Shown: positions 8,689 to 16,219 of the stretch, one piece after another
Layout of the letters: each line of letters begins with the position of its first letter
Numbering within the stretch: the stretch's first letter is position 1
From: Thermomicrobiales bacterium
Lineage (GTDB): Bacteria > Chloroflexota > Chloroflexia > Thermomicrobiales > CFX8
Assembly (NCBI GenBank): GCA_023954495.1
Contig: JAMLIA010000001.1
Location: 28,704-92,703 of the forward strand
DNA length: 64,000 bases
Reading direction: 5' to 3'
The notes under the pieces: generated by a model
What the model was told of the DNA's origin: nothing
Seen by the model: only the letters and a program-made list of their open reading frames with translations
Databases searched by the model: none
Position numbers and translations under genes: made by a program

Positions 8689-9784
8689 AACCGCGCAACG
8701 TGTGGATCAAGTGCGACAGGCGCTGAAGGATCAGGGCTTGGACGCAGTGCTGATTACGCACCCTTCGAACCGACTGTACCTGACCGGGTTCACCGGCGAG
8801 GATATTGCCCCGAACGAATCGTCGGGTCACCTGCTGATTACGGCAACCAACGCCGTGCTCGTAACCGGCTCGGTCAACGTCACGCAGGCCGAGGCGCAAG
8901 CGCCGCATGTCCGCGTTGTCCAGCGCGAAGGCGGTTGGGGAACAGCCGATGCCGCCGCCATCCTCGAATCTGGCGCGCATCGTATCGGCTATGAATCGCA
9001 GGCGATGTTCGACGGCGTCCTGCGTGGCATCAACGAGCGCTTGGGCTCCGAGAGCTACGCGGTGGACTGGGTGCCAGTCGATGGTCTCGTTGAGGAATTT
9101 CGCGCCATCAAGACGGACAGCGAGATCGAGCTGCTCCGCAAGGCGTTCGAGATCACTAACGCAGCATTTGAGCGGGTCGCCCCCACGATCAAAGCCGGCC
9201 AGACTGAGCACGAGGTCGCCTGGAAGATCCACGTTGCGTTCGTTGAGCTTGGTGCCGAGGGGCCGTCGTTCCCGACGATTGTCGCCGCCGGAACACACGC
9301 TGCTCGTCCACACCATGAGCCTGGTGACCGCGTGATTGAGGATGGCGTGCCGATCGTCATTGACATGGGCGCGCGCTACAAGGGCTATTGCGCCGATCTC
9401 ACGCGTACCGTCTGGGTAGGTGAGCCGGATGAGAAGCTCCGCGAGATCTACCCGATCGTCGCGCAAGCGGTCGAAGAGGTTCTGGAGCGCGTGCAGCCGG
9501 GCATGACCGGCCGAGAAATGGACGCCGTCGCGCGTTCATACATCGCAGAGCGAGGTTACGGTCGCGAGTTCAGCCACAGCCTCGGACACGGAGTTGGCGT
9601 CCGCGTCCACGAAGCGCCATCGGCGAGTACCGCGTCAACCGACACACTGCGACCGGGCAATGTCATCACCGTTGAGCCAGGCATCTACCTGCCCGAATGG
9701 GGCGGCGTTCGAGTCGAGGACGTCATCCTGATAACGGAAGACGGCATCGAAGTCCTGACATCTGCAAGTAAGATGTCTATCTGA
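8681..9784 (+). CDS. Xaa-Pro aminopeptidase family (M24) metallopeptidase
   Basis: About 367 residues, pita-bread metallopeptidase that removes N-terminal residues before proline (PepP/PepQ type, cytoplasmic). The N-terminal creatinase-like domain (LDAVLITHPSNRLYLTGFTG) is followed by the M24 catalytic domain. Metal ligands are visible: two Asp in VIDMGARYKGYCADLTR, His in SHSLGHGVGV, Glu in VEPGIYLP and Glu in GVRVEDVILIT. A TTG start at 8681 with GGGAAGG seven bases upstream fits best, giving an overlap with aroQ; ATG 8666 is the alternative. The placement directly before efp is common in bacteria. Confidence 0.9.
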   Translation: MTETAQRVDQVRQALKDQGLDAVLITHPSNRLYLTGFTGEDIAPNESSGHLLITATNAVLVTGSVNVTQAEAQAPHVRVVQREGGWGTADAAAILESGAHRIGYESQAMFDGVLRGINERLGSESYAVDWVPVDGLVEEFRAIKTDSEIELLRKAFEITNAAFERVAPTIKAGQTEHEVAWKIHVAFVELGAEGPSFPTIVAAGTHAARPHHEPGDRVIEDGVPIVIDMGARYKGYCADLTRTVWVGEPDEKLREIYPIVAQAVEEVLERVQPGMTGREMDAVARSYIAERGYGREFSHSLGHGVGVRVHEAPSASTASTDTLRPGNVITVEPGIYLPEWGGVRVEDVILITEDGIEVLTSASKMSI

Positions 9785-9810
9785 TAGAAGCGTTGAGGAG
9801 AACGACCACA

Positions 9811-10371
9811 ATGATCGAAACTGGTGATCTGCGCAAAGGCCTCATTATCGAGCACGACGGTGCCCTGCAACGCATCGTTGAATATCAGCATGTAAAGCAG
9901 GGTCGTGGCAGCGCCTTTGTACGGCTCACCATGCGGAACCTACGGACTGGCTCGACGACCAACCAGACGTTCCAGGCCGGCAGCAGGTTCCCGCTCGTGC
10001 GACTTGAGCGCCAGCGTGTGCAGTTCCTCTACCCTGAAGACGAGAATTACATCTTCATGGACCTCGACACCTTCGAGCAGATTCCCCTGTCGAAGGAGAC
10101 GCTCGGCGACGCACTGAAGTACCTGAAGGAGCAGGAGACGATCGACCTCTTGACGTATCAGGATGAGCCGATCGATATCGAGCTGCCAATCACTGTCGAG
10201 CTGGTCGTCACCCAGACTGATCCCGGATTCCGCGGAGACACCGCGACCGGCGGCAACAAGCCGGCCACGCTCGAAACGGGCGTCGTCGTCAACGTACCAT
10301 TGTTCATCAACGAAGGTGACACGCTGAAGATCGACACACGCAGTGGCGATTACCTTGAGCGCGTCTCATAG
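9811..10371 (+). CDS. efp: Translation elongation factor P (Arg32 type)
   Basis: Rescues ribosomes stalled at consecutive prolines by binding between P and E sites. 186 residues, the normal length, with three beta-barrel domains: KOW-like N-terminal, OB middle (YIFMDLDTFEQIPL) and C-terminal OB (VVVNVPLFINEGDTLKIDTRSGDY, conserved signature). The loop that inserts beside the P-site tRNA reads HVKQGRGSAF, placing Arg at position 32 where many EF-Ps have the modified Lys. In the EarP branch this Arg is rhamnosylated; whether that applies here is not known. ATG 9811 has GAGGAG ten bases upstream. It is followed after 4 bases by accB. Confidence 0.96.
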   Translation: MIETGDLRKGLIIEHDGALQRIVEYQHVKQGRGSAFVRLTMRNLRTGSTTNQTFQAGSRFPLVRLERQRVQFLYPEDENYIFMDLDTFEQIPLSKETLGDALKYLKEQETIDLLTYQDEPIDIELPITVELVVTQTDPGFRGDTATGGNKPATLETGVVVNVPLFINEGDTLKIDTRSGDYLERVS

Positions 10372-10375
10372 GAGC

Positions 10376-10885
10376 ATGACGGTGGTCGAGGACAGTGCAG
10401 TGCAACGCGATCAGGCGATCAATAACCTTGGCTCGGACGAGCTTTCGACATTCATTCGATCGCTCATAACAATGATGCAGACTGGCGGCATTGAGAGCCT
10501 TGATATGGCGTACGGTGACCTCAGCGTCAGCCTGCGCGCGAAGTCAGGGGCAGTTCCGACCACCTACGTGGGCAACAGTGCGACCGATTCGTCTACGACG
10601 CAATTCGCCAGTTCGCCGACCCCCATCGTAGAAGACGCTTCACACATCGTGAGCGCGCCGATGATCGGTACGTTCTACGTTGCGTCTGCGCCAAATGAAC
10701 CGCCGTTCGTCCAGCCCGGCGACCGCGTCGAGGAGGGCCAGACAATCGGCATCATCGAGGCGATGAAGATCATGAATGAGATCGCCGCCGATCGATCCGG
10801 AACAATCGTCGAAGTCATCGCCGGTAACGCGCAGGCGGTCGAATATGGCAGCCCCCTCGTGGTGCTCAAACCAGACGACCAATAG
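10376..10885 (+). CDS. accB: Biotin carboxyl carrier protein of acetyl-CoA carboxylase
   Basis: Carries biotin between the biotin carboxylase and carboxyltransferase active sites to make malonyl-CoA for fatty acid synthesis. About 169 residues. An N-terminal helical segment (LSTFIRSLITMMQTGGIESL) and a Ser/Thr/Pro-rich linker are followed by the biotinyl domain with SAPMIGTFYVASAPNEPPFV (thumb region) and the biotinylation site EAMKIMNEI, with Lys at about residue 131. The AGGAG at 10370 is only one base from ATG 10376, so GTG 10382 may be the true start. The partner accC is not adjacent; the next gene is xseA. Confidence 0.93.
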   Translation: MTVVEDSAVQRDQAINNLGSDELSTFIRSLITMMQTGGIESLDMAYGDLSVSLRAKSGAVPTTYVGNSATDSSTTQFASSPTPIVEDASHIVSAPMIGTFYVASAPNEPPFVQPGDRVEEGQTIGIIEAMKIMNEIAADRSGTIVEVIAGNAQAVEYGSPLVVLKPDDQ

Positions 10886-10889
10886 CGCC

Positions 10890-12101
10890 ATGTCCATGCG
10901 CGTCCTGAGTGTCCTTGAGATCACCGCGTACCTGAAGGAACTGATCGAATGCGATCCGGTTCTTTCTGACATCTGGGTACGCGGCGAGGTCACCAACTTC
11001 TCGCGCTCCGCTGCGGGCCACATCTACTTTTCACTTACCAGTGAAAGTCTCCAGATCAGCTGCGTACTGTTCAGGGGCAAGCAGAAGGGTCTCCTCGCCA
11101 TGCCACGCAGCGGCGAGGAAGTGCTGGTGCACGGGCGCATCACGCTCTACGAGATGCGTGGCCAATACCAGGTCATGGTTGACAACGTCGCGCCGATTGG
11201 CATCGGCGTTATGCAACTGCAATTCGAGGAAGTGCGGCGGCGTCTCGAAGCCGAAGGGCTGTTCGCGCCGGACCGGAAGCGCCCGCTGCCGGAAATGCCC
11301 GCAACAATTGGCGTCGTCACCTCGGCGCAAGGCGCAGTGTGGCACGACATCCAGAATGTTGTCGCCCGTCGATTCCCGCTCACCGAGTTGATTCTGGCCC
11401 CCAGCGCCGTGCAAGGTCCGGACGCAGCGCTGGATCTCGCCCGTGCGCTCCGCAAGCTCGACGCGTTCGGCGGTTGCGACATCATCATCATTGGGCGCGG
11501 CGGCGGCTCAGCCGAAGACCTGGCGGCATTCAATGACGAGGGCCTGGCTCGCGCGATCTATGCAGCGCGCACGCCAATCGTCAGCGCCGTCGGCCACGAG
11601 ACCGACACCTGCATCGCTGACCTCGTTGCCGACGTTCGCGCGCCGACACCGAGTGCGGCGGCCGAACTCTGCGTGCCCGACCGCGATGAGATCGTTGCGC
11701 AATTGGGATTCGCAGTGATGCGCGCACAGGCGAACGCGATTTCGAGTCTGCAATCCGCGCGTCAATTCGTGCAGCAGGCTACGCTGTCGACACGCCATCG
11801 ACATCCATCCCGGTCGCTTGATTCTGCGCGACAAGTCGTTGACGAAGCCGAGCGGGCCGCAGTTGCCAACGTACCGCGGAGGCTGACGAACCACCGACGT
11901 GACATCGCGGCACTAGCGGCAGCATCGGCGCTGCTGGATCCGCGCGCGATCCTGCAACGTGGCTACGCGCTTGTGTCAACATCGACTCCAGATGGGAGCA
12001 GGCGAGTCAGATCTGCGGTCGTTGCGGCAGGTGCCGGCGAATTACAAATCGAATTTGCAGACGGGGCCGTCAAGGCGACCGTGCGTCAGGAGCGACAATG
12101 A
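10890..12101 (+). CDS. xseA: Exodeoxyribonuclease VII large subunit
   Basis: Catalytic subunit of the single-strand-specific exonuclease VII, used in repair and recombination. 403 residues, slightly shorter than the usual 400-450. An N-terminal OB fold (SDIWVRGEVTNFSRSAAGHIYFSL) is followed by the exonuclease domain (IGVVTSAQGAVWHDI; DIIIIGRGGGSAEDLAAFND; PIVSAVGHETDTCIADLVAD; RAPTPSAAAEL), all family signatures, and then a shortened coiled-coil. The C-terminal ILQRGYALVS segment is intact. ATG 10890 lies four bases after the accB stop. The xseB start overlaps its stop as ATGA, so the two subunits are made together. Confidence 0.95.
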   Translation: MSMRVLSVLEITAYLKELIECDPVLSDIWVRGEVTNFSRSAAGHIYFSLTSESLQISCVLFRGKQKGLLAMPRSGEEVLVHGRITLYEMRGQYQVMVDNVAPIGIGVMQLQFEEVRRRLEAEGLFAPDRKRPLPEMPATIGVVTSAQGAVWHDIQNVVARRFPLTELILAPSAVQGPDAALDLARALRKLDAFGGCDIIIIGRGGGSAEDLAAFNDEGLARAIYAARTPIVSAVGHETDTCIADLVADVRAPTPSAAAELCVPDRDEIVAQLGFAVMRAQANAISSLQSARQFVQQATLSTRHRHPSRSLDSARQVVDEAERAAVANVPRRLTNHRRDIAALAAASALLDPRAILQRGYALVSTSTPDGSRRVRSAVVAAGAGELQIEFADGAVKATVRQERQ

Positions 12102-12418
12102 GCAGCGACGACAATGGCACGCCTTCGCTAAAACAATTCGAGGCGCGAATCGAGCAGCTGCAAAGGGCTGTCAAGCGGCTTGAGGAAGATGATCTGACGC
12201 TTGCCGATACGATCGACGCCTACGAGGAAGCCGTGTCGCTGGCCAACAGCTGCAACGCGATGCTCGACGCGGCTGAGTTGCGCGTGCGCAAGATCGACGA
12301 TTCGGCCCGCGCTTTGCGTGAAGAAGTCGTGCGCTATGAGTACAGCGAAAGCCGCGTCGCCCAGCTACTACTGGGCGACGACGATGAGCTTGCAGACCTG
12401 CTGGACGACGAAGAGTAA
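12098..12418 (+). CDS. xseB: Exodeoxyribonuclease VII small subunit
   Basis: Small helical subunit that coats the coiled coil of XseA. 106 residues, longer than the typical 70-85. The core FEARIEQLQRAVKRLEEDDL and SLADTIDAYEEAVSLANSC-like segment (here LADTIDAYEEAVSLANSC) matches the family. The tail is an acidic extension (LLGDDDELADLLDDEE). It starts inside the xseA stop codon and ends 7 bases before the convergent proS stop. Confidence 0.9.
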   Translation: MSSDDNGTPSLKQFEARIEQLQRAVKRLEEDDLTLADTIDAYEEAVSLANSCNAMLDAAELRVRKIDDSARALREEVVRYEYSESRVAQLLLGDDDELADLLDDEE

Positions 12419-12425
12419 TCCAACG

Positions 12426-13889
12426 CTAATATGCGCGCGCGAAGATCGCTTCGGTCACACCCGGCTTGCCGCACACAATACACGGGCCATGTTCGTTCGG
12501 CTGCTCGAACGGCAGGCAGCGAATCGTCGCCTTCGACGCTTCTTTGACGGTCGCTTCGCAGGCCTTGTCCCCACACCACGACGCCACTGAGAACCCGGCA
12601 TTCGACGACGCGCGGTCATACAGCTCTTCGAGCGATGTCACCGCGACGGTGTGCGCGTTTTGGCGCTCAAGAGCCATGTTGTACAAGTTCGCCTGAATGT
12701 CCACGAGCAGGTCAGCTACGACCCTGCCGAGCTGATCGACGGCTACGACCTGCTTTTCGCGCGTATCGCGCCGCACGACAACAGCGTTGCCGCTCTGGAC
12801 ATCGCGCGGGCCAACTTCGATGCGCAGCGGAACTCCGCGCAGCTCCCACTCGTTGAATTTCCAGCCGGGGGTCTTGTCGTCGCGTCGGTCAACGAACGTG
12901 CGGACATCGCCGAGTGCCTCAATGACGCGCGCAACGTGCTCCTCGACTCCGTCACGCTCGGTCTCTTTGCGCCAGATCGGGATGACGACGGCCTGGATCG
13001 GGGCCACGCGGGGCGGCAGCTTCAATCCGGCATCGTCACCATGAACCATGACGACCGCGCCAACAGTTCTGTGGCTCAGGCCCCAGCTCGTGCCGTGCGC
13101 ATACTTGCGCTCGCCGTCTTTATCGAGGAAATCAATGCCGAACGCCTTCGAAAAGTTCTCTCCGAGATAGTGCGAAGTGCCGGACTGGAGCGCCCAGTGC
13201 TTGCCTCCCATCATCGCCTCGACCGTGTAAGTGCGAACGGCGCCGGCGAACTTCTCCGACTCGCTCTTCACGCCAGGGATGACCGGAATAGCCAGTTCCT
13301 GCTCAAGGAAGTCTCGATAGATGCCAAGCATCATCCGCGAGCGTGCGTCGGCCTCATCCGGCGTGGCGTGCGCCGTATGACCCTCCTGCCAGAGGAATTC
13401 GCTGGTACGCAGGAACGCTCGTGGGCGGTTCTCCCAGCGCAAGACTGAACACCACTGATTCACGATGATCGGCAGGTCGCGGTATGACTGCACCCACTCA
13501 CCGAGCTTTGAGCAGATGATCGCCTCAGAAGTCGGGCGGATCGCGAGTGGCTCTTCGAGATCACTCTTTCCGCCGCGCGTCACCCAGGCAACTTCCGGCG
13601 CGAAGCCTTCAACGTGCTCTGCCTCGCGCTCCATCATGTGCTGCGGGATCAGCATCGGGAAGTAGGCATTCTGGACGCCAGTGGCTTTGAATCGACGGTC
13701 GAGTGAGGACTGGAAGTTCTCCCACAACGCATAGCCGTAGGGCCGAATGACCTTGCAGCCACGCACCGGCGCATCATCCGCCAGCTCGGCCCGCTTGACG
13801 ACATCGACGTACCAACGATCGAAGTCATCGTCCTGATCGATCAGCTCCTCAACGAAGCCGCGGCTTCGAGTCGTGTTGTCTTCCTCCAC
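12426..13889 (-). CDS. proS: Proline-tRNA ligase, archaeal/eukaryotic type
   Basis: Charges tRNA-Pro with proline. About 487 residues from GTG 13889. Class II catalytic pieces are present: RGCKVIRPYGYALWENFQ, FRATSEAIICSKLGEWVQ-type segment (here IRPTSEAIICSKLGEW), FLWQEGHTAH and LQSGTSHYLGENFSKAF. There is no inserted editing domain between motifs 2 and 3. The C-terminus has a zinc-like Cys cluster (WCGDKACEATVK; CIVCGKPG) and ends in the Tyr typical of the short ProS type found in archaea, eukaryotes and some bacteria. An in-frame upstream ATG at 13982 would add 31 unrelated residues and lies almost at the predicted transcription start, so it is disfavoured. Confidence 0.94.
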   Translation of the reverse strand: MEEDNTTRSRGFVEELIDQDDDFDRWYVDVVKRAELADDAPVRGCKVIRPYGYALWENFQSSLDRRFKATGVQNAYFPMLIPQHMMEREAEHVEGFAPEVAWVTRGGKSDLEEPLAIRPTSEAIICSKLGEWVQSYRDLPIIVNQWCSVLRWENRPRAFLRTSEFLWQEGHTAHATPDEADARSRMMLGIYRDFLEQELAIPVIPGVKSESEKFAGAVRTYTVEAMMGGKHWALQSGTSHYLGENFSKAFGIDFLDKDGERKYAHGTSWGLSHRTVGAVVMVHGDDAGLKLPPRVAPIQAVVIPIWRKETERDGVEEHVARVIEALGDVRTFVDRRDDKTPGWKFNEWELRGVPLRIEVGPRDVQSGNAVVVRRDTREKQVVAVDQLGRVVADLLVDIQANLYNMALERQNAHTVAVTSLEELYDRASSNAGFSVASWCGDKACEATVKEASKATIRCLPFEQPNEHGPCIVCGKPGVTEAIFARAY

Positions 13890-13993
13890 GGTCGCCCCAT
13901 CTGTGTGCCCGGCGGGTGCCGGAAAATTGCAATCCTGGCAGTCATGTAGAATCGACGTTTGGACACCGGTATGCAATGTCATGCCAGCGGATC

Positions 13994-13999
13994 ATTATA
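13994..13999 (-). promoter_or_regulatory. Consensus -10 for proS
   Basis: TATAAT on the minus strand (plus-strand ATTATA). It would start transcription near 13987, about 98 bases before GTG 13889. The untranslated stretch is too short for a T-box and no T-box sequence is seen. Confidence 0.5.
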
Positions 14000-14056
14000 G
14001 CAACCATCACCGCCGCCAGATCTGCCTCTTTTACTGTAACAAGGTATCGGAGAATC

Positions 14057-15139
14057 ATGACGAGGACCATCGCCGTGATGACAGGCGGCGGCGACTGCCC
14101 CGGACTCAACGCCGCAATTCGGGCAATCACGCGCATTGCAACGCATGATTATGGCTACCGCGTCATCGGCATTCACGATGGCTACGAGGGACTGGTCGAG
14201 GGCCGGCTCCGTGAGCTGACGTTCGCAGACACACGCGGCATTCTGCGAGTTGGCGGCACGATCCTGGGTTCCTCCAATCGCACCGACCTCTCGCACTATG
14301 TCGCCCCAGGCGAGTCGGAGCCGCGCGATCGGCGGGCAGATGCTTTCGAGACTCTCCGCGAGGCCGGCGTCGTGGCGCTGATCGTAATCGGTGGCGATGG
14401 GACCATGCGCCTGACCTATGAGTTCGCCGATGGTCGACTACCGGTGATCGGCGTGCCGAAGACGATCGACAACGACGTGCACGGCACTGACTACGCAATC
14501 GGCTTTCAGACGTGCATAACGACCGTCGCCGACGCCATCGACAAGTTGCACACGACGGCGGAATCGCACCATCGCATTCTGCTACTGGAAGTCATGGGAC
14601 GTCACGCCGGTTGGGTTGCGCTGCACGCCGGCGTCGCAGGCGGCGCAGACGTCGTACTGATCCCTGAGCGGTCCTACTCTCTTGATGGCATCGTTGACAC
14701 GATCCGTCGCCGCGAAGATCGTGGCAGCCGCTTTACGATTGGCGTGGTCGCTGAGGGCGTCCAATCACCAAGCGGCGAGATGGTCTATCGCGCGCGCGAC
14801 GGGGCCTCCCACTCGTGGCGACTTGGTGGTGTCTGCGATCAATTGGCTGTCAGTTTGGCCGACCGCACCGGCAGTGAGGTGCGGTCGATCTCGCTCGGGC
14901 ATATTCAACGCGGAGGTTCACCCGTCGTTGCTGACCGACTGCTGGCAACGGTGTTGGGAGCCGCCGCTGTCGAGGCGGTGCATCAGCGTCAGAACGGCGT
15001 GATGGTCGGAGTTGACGGCGAACGCGTGCAATATACATCGCTCGACCAGGTCGCTGCTGGTCCACGAGTTGTGCCGCAGGATCACGCGCTCCTGCGAGCA
15101 GCGCATATGATGGGGATGTACGTTGGCGAATCGAGATGA
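14057..15139 (+). CDS. pfkA: 6-phosphofructokinase (mixed ATP/PPi signature)
   Basis: Phosphorylates fructose 6-phosphate in glycolysis. 360 residues. Family motifs: TGGGDCPGLNAAIRAI at residues 9-24; VIGGDGTM at 110-117; VPKTIDNDVHGTDYAIGFQT from 133, with catalytic Asp at about 138; EVMGRHAGWVA near 179; and LGHIQRGGSP. GGDG (Gly at the E. coli 104 equivalent) indicates ATP, whereas Lys in PKTIDND (E. coli 124 equivalent) is usual in PPi-dependent enzymes, so the phosphoryl donor is uncertain. Start ATG 14057 has GGAGA five bases upstream. It overlaps the next gene by 17 bases. Confidence 0.93.
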   Translation: MTRTIAVMTGGGDCPGLNAAIRAITRIATHDYGYRVIGIHDGYEGLVEGRLRELTFADTRGILRVGGTILGSSNRTDLSHYVAPGESEPRDRRADAFETLREAGVVALIVIGGDGTMRLTYEFADGRLPVIGVPKTIDNDVHGTDYAIGFQTCITTVADAIDKLHTTAESHHRILLLEVMGRHAGWVALHAGVAGGADVVLIPERSYSLDGIVDTIRRREDRGSRFTIGVVAEGVQSPSGEMVYRARDGASHSWRLGGVCDQLAVSLADRTGSEVRSISLGHIQRGGSPVVADRLLATVLGAAAVEAVHQRQNGVMVGVDGERVQYTSLDQVAAGPRVVPQDHALLRAAHMMGMYVGESR

Positions 15140-16181
15140 GCTTCTACCGGCCGGGAAGCTGCCGGGCGAATTGCTGGGCAGCCTGCTCGGACACTACATC
15201 AGCCCGGACCCCGCCGTCCTGATCGGACCGGGCATCGGGCGCGATGCCGCTGCAATTCAGGTCGACGAGACAGCACTAGTCGTCAAGACCGACCCGATCA
15301 CGTTCTCGACGAACGACGCAGGGCGATACCTTGTCAACGTCAACGCCAACGACATCACCTGCATGGGCGCGAGCCCGCGCTGGCTCCTCGTAACGGCGCT
15401 CTTCCCGGACGGCAAGACGACACCGGCAATGGTTGAAGACACGTTCGCTTCGTTGGCGACCGCCGCCAGCGAAATCGGTGTTGCCCTTGTCGGAGGGCAC
15501 ACGGAGATCACGATCGGACTCGATCGCCTCATCCTGGTTGGCCAGATGATCGGTACTTGCGCCCCTTCGGATCTTTACGATCTAAGCAGGGCCGAGCCCG
15601 GTGACGCAGTGTTGCTAGCGTCCGGCATCGCAATCGAGGGCACGTCCATCCTCGCCCACGAGGCGCATGATGAGCTCGTTGACCGCATTGACGCGGAGCT
15701 GCTTGCGAGCGCCGAGCGCTTCCTTGAATCCCCCGGGATCTCCGTCATCCCAGCTGCACGCGCACTGCAGAACGCCGGCGTGGCGATTCGCGGTTTACAC
15801 GACCCGACTGAAGGGGGGCTCGCGACCGCTCTCGGCGAGCTGGCCGCTGCGGCGTCTCTGGGCATCGAGGTCGACGGGGACGCAATTCCAATTCGCGACG
15901 AGACGCGCGCCATCTGCAGCGCGTTGGGCATCGACCCACTCGGCCTCATCGCCAGCGGTGCGCTGCTTGCCGTGGTCGACGGCGCAGACGCAGACCGCGG
16001 AATTGCCGCACTGAACAGCGCAGGGATCCCGGCCGGCATCATCGGGCACATAATTGCGGATGGGTCGTGTTCGATGGTTCGTGATGGTCGGCGACAGCCG
16101 CTGCCAGTATTCGCCGTCGACGAAATCGCGCGATTCTTTGCTGAACGCGAATCCGCACAAAGCAACGAGAATCGGCCATAA
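15123..16181 (+). CDS. AIR-synthase-related protein (HypE/ThiL-like fold)
   Basis: 352 residues with the ATP-binding AIR synthase fold shared by PurM, ThiL, SelD and HypE. Visible pieces: GPGIGRDAAAIQVDET and VVKTDPITFST (N-terminal nucleotide/metal part), NVNANDITCMGASPRWLLVT, VALVGGHTEITIGLDRLILV, and LHDPTEGGLATALGEL, which is very HypE-like. The C-terminus ends SNENRP and lacks the PRIC tail whose Cys carries the cyano group in true HypE, and no other hyp gene is nearby, so hydrogenase maturation is unlikely. TTG 15123 overlaps the pfkA end, implying co-translation with phosphofructokinase. Substrate unknown; probably a small-molecule kinase or phosphate-binding enzyme. Confidence 0.85.
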   Translation: MANRDELLPAGKLPGELLGSLLGHYISPDPAVLIGPGIGRDAAAIQVDETALVVKTDPITFSTNDAGRYLVNVNANDITCMGASPRWLLVTALFPDGKTTPAMVEDTFASLATAASEIGVALVGGHTEITIGLDRLILVGQMIGTCAPSDLYDLSRAEPGDAVLLASGIAIEGTSILAHEAHDELVDRIDAELLASAERFLESPGISVIPAARALQNAGVAIRGLHDPTEGGLATALGELAAAASLGIEVDGDAIPIRDETRAICSALGIDPLGLIASGALLAVVDGADADRGIAALNSAGIPAGIIGHIIADGSCSMVRDGRRQPLPVFAVDEIARFFAERESAQSNENRP

Positions 16182-16194
16182 CGGCCGACTCTCG
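16166..16194. terminator. Hairpin between convergent genes
   Basis: CGAGAATCGGCC (16166-16177) and GGCCGACTCTCG (16183-16194) pair with one A-C mismatch around a 5-base loop. The hairpin overlaps the stop of the AIR-synthase-like gene and lies before the convergent rho end. T tracts are weak on both sides. Confidence 0.5.
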
Positions 16195-16219
16195 TGCTTG
16201 TTCGAGCTAACGCGGTGGG

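Noticed and set aside
12651..13448. 265-residue plus-strand frame inside proS
   Set aside because: It is antisense to well-conserved proS residues. High-GC genes often keep long open antisense frames. No ribosome site or family match.
13889..14056. T-box or other riboswitch upstream of proS
   Set aside because: The untranslated region is about 100 bases and lacks T-box landmarks.
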